DNA of 64,000 nt, taken from NCBI GenBank assembly GCA_964472525.1, contig CAYYLL010000004.1, forward strand, positions 105,857 to 169,856. The letters are read 5' to 3'. The notes below the pieces were generated by a model. It had not been told where the DNA came from. It searched no databases and saw nothing but the letters and a program-made list of their open reading frames with translations. The number at the start of each line of letters is the position of its first letter. Position 1 is the stretch's first letter. Below, one piece after another: positions 1-9,807 of this stretch. The DNA comes from SZUA-37 sp964472525. GTDB lineage: Bacteria; Pseudomonadota; Gammaproteobacteria; UBA6429; Thiohalophilaceae. A program made the position numbers and the translations under genes.

Positions 1-79
1 ATTAATTTTATAAAAATCAGTGGCCTATAAAACTTTCTCCACCAATTGAAATTCTACCCGAGATTATAGCGAACAACCC

Positions 80-121
80 CTATTTCTGCCAGTGGATCCC
101 CTTTTTCTGAACCAGAAATAG
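80..121. repeat. Short inverted repeat in the left-edge gap
   Basis: CTATTTCTG at 80-88 is matched by CAGAAATAG at 113-121, with a 24-base loop. No T-tract follows on either strand, so a terminator is not clear. Otherwise nothing is seen in bases 1-195. Confidence 0.3.
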
Positions 122-195
122 CTAAATCCAATACGAATCCCAGTACGAATCAAAGAACTATAAATTATATAGAATTAAGCTTTTGGGAAATTTAT

Positions 196-387
196 TTATT
201 CACCCTCATCACATTTTTTACATTGTAATTCTAGTCCAATATGTTCCATCCGGCCTTTTTCACTGATCACCCATTGTCTATTTTGCCAGGGAGGCTGGTG
301 CCGTACATGCTGTGTATGGCCGCACTCTAAGTCAGCAACCCAGTCATTCACTTCGTCTAAATGAAAACCGATTATTTTCTGTTGCAT
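196..387 (-). CDS. DUF3565 family small protein
   Basis: A 63-residue protein with the hallmark stretch CGHTQHVRHQPPW at residues 22-34 and a CKKC pair at 56-59. Cys22, His24 and His27 with the CKKC pair could form a small metal site; that is inference. No signal peptide or membrane segment is seen, so it is probably cytoplasmic. It starts three bases after the stop of the GGDEF gene upstream, so it is the last gene of a minus-strand operon. I recognise the family but know of no established function. Confidence 0.75.
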   Translation of the reverse strand: MQQKIIGFHLDEVNDWVADLECGHTQHVRHQPPWQNRQWVISEKGRMEHIGLELQCKKCDEGE

Positions 388-390
388 TCG

Positions 391-2262
391 TTAACCTGCA
401 ATACAAATATTACGGCCACTCTCTTTTGCTTTGTATAACGCCCTGTCTGCACGTTCAAATAACATTTGTACACTTTCGTTTTCAGCTATTTCGCATATAC
501 CGGCAGATGCCGTCACTTTGACTGGTTTATCTCTAAAATGAAAAGCACATGCTTCGATGGCTTTACGAATATTATCAGCTACTTTCATCGCAGCAGTTAG
601 CATGGTACCGGGAAGCACCACAACAAATTCTTCACCGCCATACCGTGCCACAAAATCTGCATCTCTAATATTTTCAGATAACATTTGAGCAATAATTCTT
701 AATACCTTGTCGCCAGCTTGGTGACCAAATTCATCATTAACACGTTTAAAAAAATCCACATCCCAAACCATTAGCACAAACGGAGTATTATATTTTGTAA
801 ACCGTTCGTGTTCCTGGCTTATCCATTCATCATAAGCTAGCCGATTTGGAATTCTGGTTAACGTGTCATGCGTTGCTTGTAAACGTTTTTTCTCTAGCTG
901 TTCACGTAATTCTTCAGCCTCACGTTTGACTGTTATTAATTCTTTTGCCAATTGCCTAACGACATCATCTGAATTATTTTTCTGTGTATTATCGACACTA
1001 AGGAAAGTATCCATATGATGTCTAATCATAATAACATGTGACTTTACATTATCTTTTAATGTATCAATATTTGTTTCATTATTTAGAAAATCGTTAATGC
1101 TGTCGGTGGTTTGATTAACCGATTCATTCATTTGTTTGAAATTGTTTGACCTTTTGTCACTAATACCTGAAAGGTTTTTAACTTCTTCATCAATTTCTTG
1201 TAAACGGCCACCAAGCTCAGTTAAAAAACCTTCCAACTCCTTGCGTTCATTTTTTAATGTCAGCTGCAATGCCATAACTAGCTCAACAATTCGCCCCAAA
1301 CATGGTTTTAATTTATCCGGCTCGCTCATCAATGTTTGGCGTATTTCTTCTGCGGTTACGCTTAAATCATCAGGTAAGCTAACCAACTCTAAAAATTCAA
1401 TTAATAAACTGGCTGCCTGATTTGAAAATATTTCCGTTCCATTTTCTTTCTCAGATGTTGAAATATACAAGCTGTTCGCAATCAACTCCATCGTTTCCAT
1501 TGCTTGTTGACGAGTCTGACTTGAAGCTGCTTTTAACTGTAATTGTCTTGTTTTTGTTGTATCAAGAAATTCAGCAGGAATTTTTTTAAGGAAGCCAAGC
1601 AGTAGTACAGGGTATTCAAGTGGTGTTTCTATTTCAGAGTTTTGTTCCCGTGCGGTAGTATCCGTTAAGTCTTCATTATTATTTGATTGATGGTTGTCTA
1701 GTTCATCGTTTTGTATGTTGTTCGCTGTACTTTTATCTGCCCCATCTGTAATATTTTCTTGTAATGATTTTAATTCTTCATCGTGCCAAATAAATTCCTG
1801 ATTAATCAACTTGGTAAAGGAATGAATAAACTTCTGAATTTCATCGTCTTTAATATTACTGAATTGTCTAGCTAGACCGCGCTTAAATTGTTGTGCTTTG
1901 TCAGTCCATTGAACACGTTCAACACATTCTTCTACTAGTTTTTTTACAGAATAACGACTGTCCTCCTGTTTATCTGATATATCAATATCACGAATAACCG
2001 TACTGATTTTATCTAGCTGTACACGCAGATTTAAACTGTCTTTGCCATTACGAATATCTTCCCGTAATGTATCCATTAGTTTTGTTAAGCGTTCATTCCC
2101 TGAGCCAGCGGCCAAACTAATTCGCACAATGGCATTGCGTAATAATTTTTCAACCTGATGCCATTGTTCTTCTTTATATTCTAAATCATCAAGACTGTCG
2201 TAATATTTCTTTTTCCACTGAGCAGGCTCTCCGTCATCTTTTGATTTTTTTCCAAAAGCCAT
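391..2262 (-). CDS. Diguanylate cyclase with long coiled-coil N-terminus
   Basis: 623 residues with no signal peptide or clear membrane segment. Residues 1 to about 450 are charged and helical, with an Asn/Asp-rich linker near 170-200 and a coiled coil just before the catalytic part. The C-terminal 160 residues are a GGDEF domain with RYGGEEF (active site) and RDAD five residues upstream (inhibitory I-site), so it should make c-di-GMP from GTP under product inhibition. The gene lies three bases from each neighbour, in an operon with an EEP hydrolase and a DUF3565 protein. The pairing with an EEP gene next to dsbA and cytochrome c4 is the arrangement I recall for Pseudomonas PA5487 (DgcH). Orthology is likely but not proven here; the N-terminal input is unknown. 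Confidence 0.9.
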   Translation of the reverse strand: MAFGKKSKDDGEPAQWKKKYYDSLDDLEYKEEQWHQVEKLLRNAIVRISLAAGSGNERLTKLMDTLREDIRNGKDSLNLRVQLDKISTVIRDIDISDKQEDSRYSVKKLVEECVERVQWTDKAQQFKRGLARQFSNIKDDEIQKFIHSFTKLINQEFIWHDEELKSLQENITDGADKSTANNIQNDELDNHQSNNNEDLTDTTAREQNSEIETPLEYPVLLLGFLKKIPAEFLDTTKTRQLQLKAASSQTRQQAMETMELIANSLYISTSEKENGTEIFSNQAASLLIEFLELVSLPDDLSVTAEEIRQTLMSEPDKLKPCLGRIVELVMALQLTLKNERKELEGFLTELGGRLQEIDEEVKNLSGISDKRSNNFKQMNESVNQTTDSINDFLNNETNIDTLKDNVKSHVIMIRHHMDTFLSVDNTQKNNSDDVVRQLAKELITVKREAEELREQLEKKRLQATHDTLTRIPNRLAYDEWISQEHERFTKYNTPFVLMVWDVDFFKRVNDEFGHQAGDKVLRIIAQMLSENIRDADFVARYGGEEFVVVLPGTMLTAAMKVADNIRKAIEACAFHFRDKPVKVTASAGICEIAENESVQMLFERADRALYKAKESGRNICIAG

Positions 2263-2265
2263 TCG

Positions 2266-3072
2266 TTAACCACTTCTTCTTATATTTTTAATTTCTCGTG
2301 GCACCTCTTTTAATTGCAAACCTTTGGGTAATTCAATATCCATCACAATTGGTAGGTGATCGGAATAGGTATCTGAAAGCGCTCTTACCCCTAATACTTT
2401 CAACCCGGAAGTTATTAAAATATGATCTATTGGTTGATGCGGCCGCCAGCTAGGAAAAGTATTACATTCAGATAAAGGCCGACGTAATTTTGTTTTACGA
2501 AAGAGTAAATTCATTTCTTCGCTATCGGCTTTACAATTTAAGTCCCCCATCAAAATAGCATGAGCAGAATCATTTACAAAATCACTGATAAAATCCAGTT
2601 GATTTAATCTTGCTCGTTTACCAAGAGCTAGGTGCAAAACAAAAATAGTTAATGCCGACTCACCTTCACCATACCTTGCCATAATTGCTCGCCGTCCAGG
2701 AATAAATCCCGGTAAACGAATATCGGTAATTTCATCGGGTTGATAGCGACTTAAAAAACCACTGGCGTGTTGCGCTAAATGCCCTAGGTTACGATTAACC
2801 TGATGATACCAAAACGGAAAACTTGCACGTTCTGCAAGAAATTCAACAAGATTGATAAAGTTACTACGGATACTTCCCGCATCAAGTTCTTGCATACCGA
2901 CAAGATCATAGTCCTTGATCAAATCGGCAATACGATCCAGATTTGTTAAACGAAATGAATGCGGTAATACATGCTTCCAACTATGTAGAACATAATGATG
3001 CGGTTTTTCGGTTCTTATCCCGACTTGTACGTTGTAACTCATTACCCGTAATATTTTATTTTCAACATTCAT
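2266..3072 (-). CDS. Endonuclease/exonuclease/phosphatase family protein
   Basis: 268 residues covering one EEP (DNase I-like) fold. The visible metal and catalytic motifs in order are MSYNVQVG near residue 11, MQELD near 60, GDLNCKAD near 175, PIDHIL near 214 and the terminal SDHLPIV near 238. There is no signal peptide, so a cytoplasmic Mg-dependent phosphodiesterase or phosphatase is expected; the substrate is unknown. It sits three bases upstream of the diguanylate cyclase gene and 26 bases after the acetolactate-synthase-type gene, so all four minus-strand genes here may be cotranscribed. The same EEP gene stands between a GGDEF gene and dsbA in Pseudomonas as I recall it. Confidence 0.85.
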   Translation of the reverse strand: MNVENKILRVMSYNVQVGIRTEKPHHYVLHSWKHVLPHSFRLTNLDRIADLIKDYDLVGMQELDAGSIRSNFINLVEFLAERASFPFWYHQVNRNLGHLAQHASGFLSRYQPDEITDIRLPGFIPGRRAIMARYGEGESALTIFVLHLALGKRARLNQLDFISDFVNDSAHAILMGDLNCKADSEEMNLLFRKTKLRRPLSECNTFPSWRPHQPIDHILITSGLKVLGVRALSDTYSDHLPIVMDIELPKGLQLKEVPREIKNIRRSG

Positions 3073-3098
3073 GCGTTACTGTTTAACCTGAAATATGT

Positions 3099-4730
3099 TT
3101 ATATTGGGCATACCATTTCACCCAACTTACTCGTTAACTTTAAGTTTTCCCTATAATCAACCGGACAATCAATAATACTGACCGTATCGTCGTCCAATGC
3201 CTTTTTTAAGGTTGGTAACAAGTCCTCACCCTTTTCAATTCGATAACCTTTTGCACCGAAGGACTCTGCGTATTTAACAAAATCTGGATTAGTAAAACTG
3301 ATATTTGAACTACGTTTAAATTTGTTCATTTGCTTCCATTCAATTAAACCATAGGCGCAGTCTGTCCAAATTAAAATAACGATGGCCGTGCCTAAACGCA
3401 TTGCTGTTTCAATTTCCTGTGAGTTCATCATAAAGCCTGCATCACCGGTAACCGCAACCACTCTTTTGTCAGGGTTAACCAGCTTGGCGGCTATCGCACC
3501 GGGGACTGCAATGCCCATACTGGCAAAACCATTTGAAATAATACAGGTATTGGGATACTCACAACGAAACATCCGCGACATCCACATTTTGTGCGCACCC
3601 ACGTCACTAATCGCAATATCATCCAGCGCCATTGCGGTACGCAAATCCCAAATAATTTTTTGTGGTTTGACCGGTACCGTGTTCTCATCCTTGTGTTGGT
3701 TCATGTCCTCAATAAGTGCATTGCGTAACGCATTCATCGTATTGCCGGAGGCAGGTTTTGCAATATTCATAATGCGCGTTAAAGAATGTTTAATGTTACC
3801 CACCACACCAATATCAACTGAATAGTAAGCATCAACTTCGGCATGGTTTTGATCGATATGAATAATGTTTCGGTCTCTTGTCTTGTGCCAGAGGTAAGGG
3901 TGGTATTCAACTAAATCGTAACCAATACAAATAATTAGATCTGCTTTCGCAAAACCACAGCTAACATAGTCATTCGCTTGTAACCCCGCGCTGCCCAATG
4001 CCATCGTGTGCTTAAACGGAATAACGCCTTTAGCCATAAACGTATTGGCCACTGGAATTTTTAGCTTATCAGCAAATTCGGCTAACTCTTTACAAGCATC
4101 ACCACGGATAATACCGTTACCTGCGAGTATTATCGGCTGCTTCGCCTCTGAAATCATTTTTGCGGCCGCGTCTACTTTTATACTAGGAGGCTCGGGGGAG
4201 AGCGGGTTTCTTGGATCAATGGGGTAATCTTCGATTTCCATCTCGGCGATATTTTCGGGAAATTCAATAAAAGTCGCACCAGTTTTTTCTGTTTGTGCCA
4301 CCTTAAAAGCCTTACGCACCACTTCAGTAATAACACTGGGCGACAAAATACGTGATGAATATTTTGTGATCGGCTCAAACATAAGTTCTAAATCAAGAAC
4401 TTGATGAGATTCTTTATGTAGCCGGTGTGTACTGGCTTGGCCGGCAATAGCGACTAGCGGTGCATGATCTAGATTGGCATCTGCCACCCCCGTAACCAGA
4501 TTAGTCGCACCGGGGCCCAATGTTGCAAGGCAAACACCGGCTTTACCGGTAAGACGACCATAAACACCGGCCATAAATGCCGCACCTTGCTCATGCCGCA
4601 CGGTAATAAAGCGAATACTGGAGTCGAGCAGAGCGTCCATCACATCGAGGTTTTCTTCTCCGGGGATCCCGAAGATATATTCAACACCCTCGTTTTCAAG
4701 GCATTTTATAAATAATTCTGCCGCTTTCAT
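3099..4730 (-). CDS. Acetolactate synthase large-subunit type ThDP enzyme
   Basis: 543 residues with the three domains of thiamine-diphosphate enzymes. The N-terminal PYR domain has GIPGEEN near residue 21 and the catalytic glutamate in VRHEQGAAFMAGVYGR. A central FAD/nucleotide-type domain follows. The C-terminal PP domain has the ThDP-binding motif GDAGFMMNSQE near residue 430. It should condense two pyruvates to 2-acetolactate or act on a related 2-oxo acid. No small regulatory subunit is adjacent, so it looks like the single-subunit AlsS-like or a glyoxylate-carboligase-like branch rather than IlvBI; substrate choice cannot be settled here. It is probably the first gene of the minus-strand cluster, with an ATG start and a GGAG-like site just upstream. 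Confidence 0.88.
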   Translation of the reverse strand: MKAAELFIKCLENEGVEYIFGIPGEENLDVMDALLDSSIRFITVRHEQGAAFMAGVYGRLTGKAGVCLATLGPGATNLVTGVADANLDHAPLVAIAGQASTHRLHKESHQVLDLELMFEPITKYSSRILSPSVITEVVRKAFKVAQTEKTGATFIEFPENIAEMEIEDYPIDPRNPLSPEPPSIKVDAAAKMISEAKQPIILAGNGIIRGDACKELAEFADKLKIPVANTFMAKGVIPFKHTMALGSAGLQANDYVSCGFAKADLIICIGYDLVEYHPYLWHKTRDRNIIHIDQNHAEVDAYYSVDIGVVGNIKHSLTRIMNIAKPASGNTMNALRNALIEDMNQHKDENTVPVKPQKIIWDLRTAMALDDIAISDVGAHKMWMSRMFRCEYPNTCIISNGFASMGIAVPGAIAAKLVNPDKRVVAVTGDAGFMMNSQEIETAMRLGTAIVILIWTDCAYGLIEWKQMNKFKRSSNISFTNPDFVKYAESFGAKGYRIEKGEDLLPTLKKALDDDTVSIIDCPVDYRENLKLTSKLGEMVCPI

Positions 4731-4843
4731 TCAATCTCCTTTTACCATCATTAGACTAAAGAATATCGGCTTTGTCAGAAATACCTTTAAATTTAACGCG
4801 GTCGAATATCCATATATTGTATTTAACCGAGACCTTTACGGCC

Positions 4844-5479
4844 TCATTTAGATTCCATTCTAATTAAGTGATTCACCACTTCAATCATACCTTCATGACC
4901 ACCCGCAATAGCACCACCGGTACGCCACTTGCCATTCACTATCAAGGTAGGCACACCTTGCGCACCATAGCGTTTACTTAAATCTTCGGCCTTTCTAACT
5001 TTGGCATCGACACTGAAGGAATTGAAAACATCCATAAATTCCTGCTTCTTAACACCTGCATATTTTTCAAAGAAATTTGCCATTGCGGCCTCATTACCTA
5101 AACTTGCTCTTTGTTTATGCAGCGCATTAAACAAAGGTTCGTGGATTTTTTTCTCTACGCCTAATAGTTTTTCAGTGTAATAGACTTTGGCAAAGAAACG
5201 CCAACGTGGTGAAAAAACTGCAGGAATACGTTTAAAGACCACATTTTTAGGTTTAGTCTTCAACCATTTTTGGATCACTGGCTCAAATCGAAAACAGTGC
5301 GGACACATATACCAGAACAGTTCTACCACCTCGATCTGACCTTTTTTAACGGATGTTGAAACAGGCGGATTGATTTTTATATATTCAATTCCTTCATCAA
5401 AACCTGCTGCCTGCACTGAAACATTGACCATTAGCAAGAATGACACAGCATATAAATACTTTGAAAAACGATTAAACAC
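4844..5479 (-). CDS. dsbA: Thiol:disulfide interchange protein DsbA
   Basis: 211 residues. A signal peptide (about residues 1-25, ending SVQAA) sends it to the periplasm. The thioredoxin-fold active site is FWYMCPHC with Cys59 and Cys62, and the cis-proline loop is GVPTLIV near residue 170. CPHC is the DsbA signature, so it should introduce disulfides into exported proteins, recycled by a DsbB not present here. Length matches the family. It lies directly downstream of ccsB/resB and the cytochrome c genes on the same strand, a sensible grouping because haem attachment needs controlled cysteine redox state. The start has an AAGGAGA-type ribosome binding site just upstream. Confidence 0.95.
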   Translation of the reverse strand: MFNRFSKYLYAVSFLLMVNVSVQAAGFDEGIEYIKINPPVSTSVKKGQIEVVELFWYMCPHCFRFEPVIQKWLKTKPKNVVFKRIPAVFSPRWRFFAKVYYTEKLLGVEKKIHEPLFNALHKQRASLGNEAAMANFFEKYAGVKKQEFMDVFNSFSVDAKVRKAEDLSKRYGAQGVPTLIVNGKWRTGGAIAGGHEGMIEVVNHLIRMESK

Positions 5480-5552
5480 GGACTTCTCCTTGTATATCTG
5501 GATTTATTTTTGGGGTTTACTTTTTGGGTTTATTTTGGAGCTGTAAGTTACA

Positions 5553-6782
5553 TTAAAGTTCACCGTACGAGTGTAGCCCTGACAAAAATATATTAACACC
5601 TAAAAAAGCAAAGACGGTCACAAATAAACCAATCACTGCCCACCATGCCATGGGCGTACCTCGCCAACCTTTAGTAAAACGCATATGCAACCATGCCGCA
5701 TAATTAAGCCACACAATAAGTGCCCAAGTTTCTTTTGGATCCCATGACCAATAACCACCCCATGCCTCAGCTGCCCACATTGCCCCTAACACGGTTGCTA
5801 AGGTAAAAAAAGCAAAGCCCAAGGCTATGGATTTATACATGATATCATCCAGTATATCCGTTGCAGGTAAACGCACGGCCATTAAACTTGCAGGGTTATG
5901 ACGTAACGCACGTTCTTTTAGTAAAAAAACAACACCTACCATCGCTGCCAGAGCAAAACTGCCATAGCCAATAAAATTAGCCGGGACGTGAATTTTCATC
6001 CAATAACTTTGTAATGCAGGTACCAATGGTTTAATTTCTGCTGCACCTTTTGCAAAATCGTACCAAAGCAAAAAACCGACCGCAGCCGAGATAATCAACA
6101 GAACAAAACCACCCATGGCTCGCGTTTCATACCGTACTTCATAATAGAGATAAATCATTGCAGTGATAATCGCAAATAAAATAAACACTTCATATAAATT
6201 ACTAACCGGAATATGCCCAACATCGACACCAAGTAAATAAGACTCATACCAACGAACCATTAAACCAACCAGTCCCATTGTGACAGCCGACCACACCATC
6301 GCCGTTGCAACCTTGCCCACAAAAACACTACGACCAAATAATTCAATAAAATAAGCGATGGTCGCCATTAAAAACAAAGCGCTCATCCACATGATAGCGG
6401 ACTGACTCGAAATTAAAAATTTGAGGAAAAATTTTGATTGATCATGGCTATTATTTAAAATATCAATGGCTGCCTGTCCGGTTACACCCGTTTTAGCCAG
6501 AGCTAACATTGCAGGATTATAAATACTAATTGCCAATAAACTTAAACCCGTCACCACCACAAACAATAATCTTGATGGCTTCCAATTCCAGCCCAAGCCG
6601 ATAAACGCAAACGCCGATCCAAATAAAATACCCACTTCGTAGTCATCCATATAACGTCCATACTCGTTATACGCATAGACACTACCAACCAGCAAGGCAA
6701 CCGCAAAAATCCAGTCAAACAATGTTAACTGTTTTAACCAACTTTGGGTTTGGTATTGTTGTGGGAGAATATGTTCACTCAT
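5553..6782 (-). CDS. ccsB: System II cytochrome c biogenesis protein CcsB (CcsA/ResC type)
   Basis: 409 residues, almost entirely membrane-spanning. Near residue 340 is the tryptophan-rich WWD haem-handling motif (GGYWSWDPKETWAL), flanked by conserved histidines. With ResB it forms the haem export and cytochrome c synthetase of System II, carrying haem to the outer face of the membrane and attaching it to CXXCH motifs. It follows resB by 46 bases and precedes dsbA by 73, and all are on the minus strand next to cytochromes c4 and c5. It has its own upstream membrane segments (about residues 20-90), as in long CcsB proteins. Confidence 0.93.
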   Translation of the reverse strand: MSEHILPQQYQTQSWLKQLTLFDWIFAVALLVGSVYAYNEYGRYMDDYEVGILFGSAFAFIGLGWNWKPSRLLFVVVTGLSLLAISIYNPAMLALAKTGVTGQAAIDILNNSHDQSKFFLKFLISSQSAIMWMSALFLMATIAYFIELFGRSVFVGKVATAMVWSAVTMGLVGLMVRWYESYLLGVDVGHIPVSNLYEVFILFAIITAMIYLYYEVRYETRAMGGFVLLIISAAVGFLLWYDFAKGAAEIKPLVPALQSYWMKIHVPANFIGYGSFALAAMVGVVFLLKERALRHNPASLMAVRLPATDILDDIMYKSIALGFAFFTLATVLGAMWAAEAWGGYWSWDPKETWALIVWLNYAAWLHMRFTKGWRGTPMAWWAVIGLFVTVFAFLGVNIFLSGLHSYGEL

Positions 6783-6828
6783 TGCTGTAACCTTATATTT
6801 AGATCTCAGTGATTTATGCCATCACATT

Positions 6829-8901
6829 TTATTTATTATCAACCAATAACGCCTTTAATTGTGTTGCAAATTTCTTATAACGTTTATTAAATCCGAATTC
6901 ATTTCTGTTGGTACTGCCCGCAAAAATAACGTCTAATTCATCAGCACCTTCAGTTTTGACAACCATTAACCAAAAACGTTGCTGCGCAATGTAAAACATC
7001 ATAAAAATACCCATTATTAATAATAGCGAACCAAAATACACAATATTTTTTCCCGGTGCGCGCGCTATTTGCAAGCCGGATGCTTCACGGTCTTTAAAAT
7101 CAACTAATTGTAAATAAAAGGGCGTACCGTACGACCCTAACCCTGCCAAAGCACTCACAGCGTCTTCAAAAAACACGCTTTCGGTATCACTAATACCCTT
7201 ATTAACATCAATGCCTTCTTCACGAAGCACTAATAAATACATATTTTGTAGTGCGGTTTGCAAAACGCCCATATAGGCTTTTGCAATGGCTTTTTGCTTT
7301 TCTTTTGGTACTTTGGATTTAATATCTTTATCGATAGCGATATAACCATCTTTACGGAATAAGCTGACTAAACGTACCATTGCCTTTGCCACTTGCCGTT
7401 TTATTTGTGTATTATTCTTATCCTTGTCGCTTAACGCAGAGCCTACCGTTGCCTGCGCCATTTGCAGTACACGAGCATCATCATTGAGTATTTCTTCAAA
7501 TTTAAAGAAGCGTTCCATTGTTGCATTAGCATCCATGGGAATATGTAAATATTTAAAACCCTCACCCACCGTTTTGCGCATACCGGATAAATAAAAGTAA
7601 CGCCCGCCTAATTTTATGGGTGACATATAATTAACAAATTCACGTGCCTGACCACTTTCGTCTCGCGCTTTAAATACAATGCTGACACCATAGTTAATAA
7701 ACTGTTTATTAATCTTTTTGTCTTTATTCGGAAAAACATTAAATTTCTTAAAATCTCCAAACTCCAGAGTATATTTGCCTCGCGAAGTGTTAATCTCGGT
7801 TGTTTTTTTAATTTCACCTTTTAGTTTTATACGCTGCGCCAAGTTTGCTTCTGTTGGCTTATCTTTTGTTATCTTAGTTTTTAACGGTTTAGTAAAAAAT
7901 GGCCTAGCGGCTAAATTAAGCTGTGTGCCGCCGTCACCGAAACTTGCCTGATAAATAGAATAGCCACGATATGTTAAAGGGTGATTAACCGAAATAGTGG
8001 CTGTAAATATTTTACGTTCTTTATCATGAATAATTAAATCACTTTCGAACGATTTAGGCTGCCCTGATTTATAATGTTCAATTCTAAAGTCTTTTAATTC
8101 AACTGAAAAAGGTAATTCCTGAACTAAATAACCATCACGCACATTCAAAAAAACAAAATTGCTGCTAGTACCTTCGGGTAAGGTAATACCTCCACGAAAA
8201 GATAACGATTCATCTGCTTTTAAACGACTGATCGCCGGTACATCTTTAGCCGCAATGTCGCGTTTTTCAATTTTAATATCGCCTAGCCATTCTTTAACTT
8301 TTAAACTTAAATTGCCATCAATCAACCCACCAATACAAATAACCACGATACCCACATGCGTTAAAATGTAACCAATACGATTGATACCACCTTTTTTTGC
8401 AGCCAGAGTATGATGCCCGTCAACAATTTCATCTCGCAGCTGAAACCCAAACTGCCCCAAATAAAGTTTTGCTTTTTGTACAAGATGTGCTGCCGTGGTT
8501 TGTTTTGAGTCAATCGCCCACAGCGAAGTATGTTTCATGCTTTTTAAACTTTTTGCTTTTGCGTGTAAACGAAACTGACGCATTTCACGCAACATAGTGG
8601 GGGTATTACGAAAAACACAAACACTGGTCGATAACACTAAAAAGCCGAGTAAAACTAAAAACCAGACAGCCGAATAAACGTCATATAAACCTAGGCTGCG
8701 AAAGAACTCATGCCAGAAGGGGCCAAACTTAATAATATAATCCGTATACGGCTGATTTTGCTGCAATACCGTACCAATAATAGAGGCAATCGCCAGCACC
8801 ACTAAAATACTAATGGCTAAATTCATCGAGCCTAAAAATTCAAGCAGAATGCTTTTGTTCGAATGCTTATGGGGAATTTTTTGAGATTGTGTTGTATTCA
8901 T
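6829..8901 (-). CDS. resB: Cytochrome c biogenesis protein ResB (Ccs1)
   Basis: 690 residues. Three N-terminal membrane segments lie at about residues 20-45, 75-100 and 170-195. A large periplasmic domain follows (about 200-610), then a last membrane segment near 620-645 and a charged cytoplasmic tail. The motif LGSMNLAISILVVLAIASIIGT is not quoted in full, but its LGSMNLAI start near residue 24 is typical of ResB. It forms the System II cytochrome c synthetase with CcsB, encoded 46 bases downstream. It lies after the cytochrome c4 gene, separated by a terminator at 8921-8948, so it probably has its own promoter or read-through. Confidence 0.93.
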   Translation of the reverse strand: MNTTQSQKIPHKHSNKSILLEFLGSMNLAISILVVLAIASIIGTVLQQNQPYTDYIIKFGPFWHEFFRSLGLYDVYSAVWFLVLLGFLVLSTSVCVFRNTPTMLREMRQFRLHAKAKSLKSMKHTSLWAIDSKQTTAAHLVQKAKLYLGQFGFQLRDEIVDGHHTLAAKKGGINRIGYILTHVGIVVICIGGLIDGNLSLKVKEWLGDIKIEKRDIAAKDVPAISRLKADESLSFRGGITLPEGTSSNFVFLNVRDGYLVQELPFSVELKDFRIEHYKSGQPKSFESDLIIHDKERKIFTATISVNHPLTYRGYSIYQASFGDGGTQLNLAARPFFTKPLKTKITKDKPTEANLAQRIKLKGEIKKTTEINTSRGKYTLEFGDFKKFNVFPNKDKKINKQFINYGVSIVFKARDESGQAREFVNYMSPIKLGGRYFYLSGMRKTVGEGFKYLHIPMDANATMERFFKFEEILNDDARVLQMAQATVGSALSDKDKNNTQIKRQVAKAMVRLVSLFRKDGYIAIDKDIKSKVPKEKQKAIAKAYMGVLQTALQNMYLLVLREEGIDVNKGISDTESVFFEDAVSALAGLGSYGTPFYLQLVDFKDREASGLQIARAPGKNIVYFGSLLLIMGIFMMFYIAQQRFWLMVVKTEGADELDVIFAGSTNRNEFGFNKRYKKFATQLKALLVDNK

Positions 8902-8920
8902 CTTGCTTTGATTAAAACTA

Positions 8921-8948
8921 AAAAAGGGTGACGCCTGGCCACCCTTTT
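8921..8948 (-). terminator. Rho-independent terminator after cytochrome c4
   Basis: Perfect stem AAAAGGGTG (8922-8930) with CACCCTTTT (8940-8948), followed on the minus strand by a T-run. It sits 30 bases past the stop of the cytochrome c4 gene and 20 bases before the resB start. The stem is A/T-flanked on both sides, so it could also work on the plus strand. Confidence 0.8.
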
Positions 8949-8977
8949 ATAAAACATCCATTGCCAGAAAAAATTTG

Positions 8978-9607
8978 TTATTTATGCAAACCTTCTACAT
9001 AGGACGCAACCGCACTTTTTTCAGCAGCCGTCATACGAGCGGCAATAGTGCGCATCATGCTACCGGCATCATTACTGCGCACACCGGATGCAAAGTCATT
9101 TAAAGCCTTAACCACGTACACAGCATTTTGTCCGCTTAAACGTGGGAAATTTGCTGCAGGGTTACCCATACCATCAGGTGAATGACAACCTGCACAGGCT
9201 GCAACACCACTTTTCTCGTTACCGCCACGATAAATTCGCTCGCCTAGGAGCACTTTATCTTTTTGCGCACTTCCGGGTTTTGGTGTTTGCTCTGCAAAGA
9301 ACGCGCCTAAGTTTGCCATATCAGTCGGTGACAAACTCGCAGCTTGTCCAGCCATAAGAGGATCTTTACGGGTTTTGCCTTTTTTAAAATCAGCTAATTC
9401 TTTAGCAATATATTTAGCATGTTGGCCTGCTAATTTAGGCCATGCAGGATTTGCCGGGCCAGCACCATTAGCACCATGGCAACTAAAGCAAACTTGTGCT
9501 TTGGCTTTTCCTGCTGTTGCATCTCCTGCCGCCATAGCGGGAGAGCTTGCAATAAATGCCATTAAACTGAGTAAACTTACAATTTGTAACTTAAATTGAG
9601 CTTTCAT
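8978..9607 (-). CDS. Dihaem cytochrome c4
   Basis: 209 residues with a signal peptide (about 1-27, ending PAMAA). Two cytochrome c domains follow, with haem sites CFSCH (40-44) and CAGCH (near 139), and a methionine axial ligand likely in each half (for example the LMAGQAA region). Tandem monohaem domains of this length are typical of cytochrome c4, a periplasmic electron carrier between the bc1 complex and terminal oxidases. It lies beside a cytochrome c5 gene and the System II maturation genes, all on the minus strand. Confidence 0.92.
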   Translation of the reverse strand: MKAQFKLQIVSLLSLMAFIASSPAMAAGDATAGKAKAQVCFSCHGANGAGPANPAWPKLAGQHAKYIAKELADFKKGKTRKDPLMAGQAASLSPTDMANLGAFFAEQTPKPGSAQKDKVLLGERIYRGGNEKSGVAACAGCHSPDGMGNPAANFPRLSGQNAVYVVKALNDFASGVRSNDAGSMMRTIAARMTAAEKSAVASYVEGLHK

Positions 9608-9690
9608 TTAGGATCTACCTTAAATATTAGAAACAGAAAAGAAAACGCTGCCAAAACGATCACTGTCATTCCGGTAGCGCTTTATCAGAA

Positions 9691-9791
9691 TAACGTTAAA
9701 CTAATCTTTGGTTTTAACCATATATAATCAACAACAGCTTTAACGGCAGAGTCACTCAAACTTGAGCCACCTTTAGCAGGCATAAAACCTT
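9691..9791 (-). pseudogene. Decayed tandem copy of the cytochrome c5 3' end
   Basis: Bases 9691-9791 repeat 9792-9891 almost exactly. The repeated unit covers the last roughly 28 codons of the cytochrome c5 gene and the first 17 bases after its stop. This outer copy has gained two bases (ATAT to ATATAT) and lost six bases around the former stop codon, so its reading frame is broken. It has no haem motif and no start. The neighbouring intact gene ends inside the inner copy, so this copy lies downstream of a complete gene and should be inert. Confidence 0.9.
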
Positions 9792-9807
9792 TAACGTTAA
9801 ACTAATC

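Noticed and set aside
3382..3825. 147-residue plus-strand frame inside the acetolactate-synthase-type gene.
   Set aside because: Antisense shadow of a well-supported enzyme gene; no ribosome site or family match.
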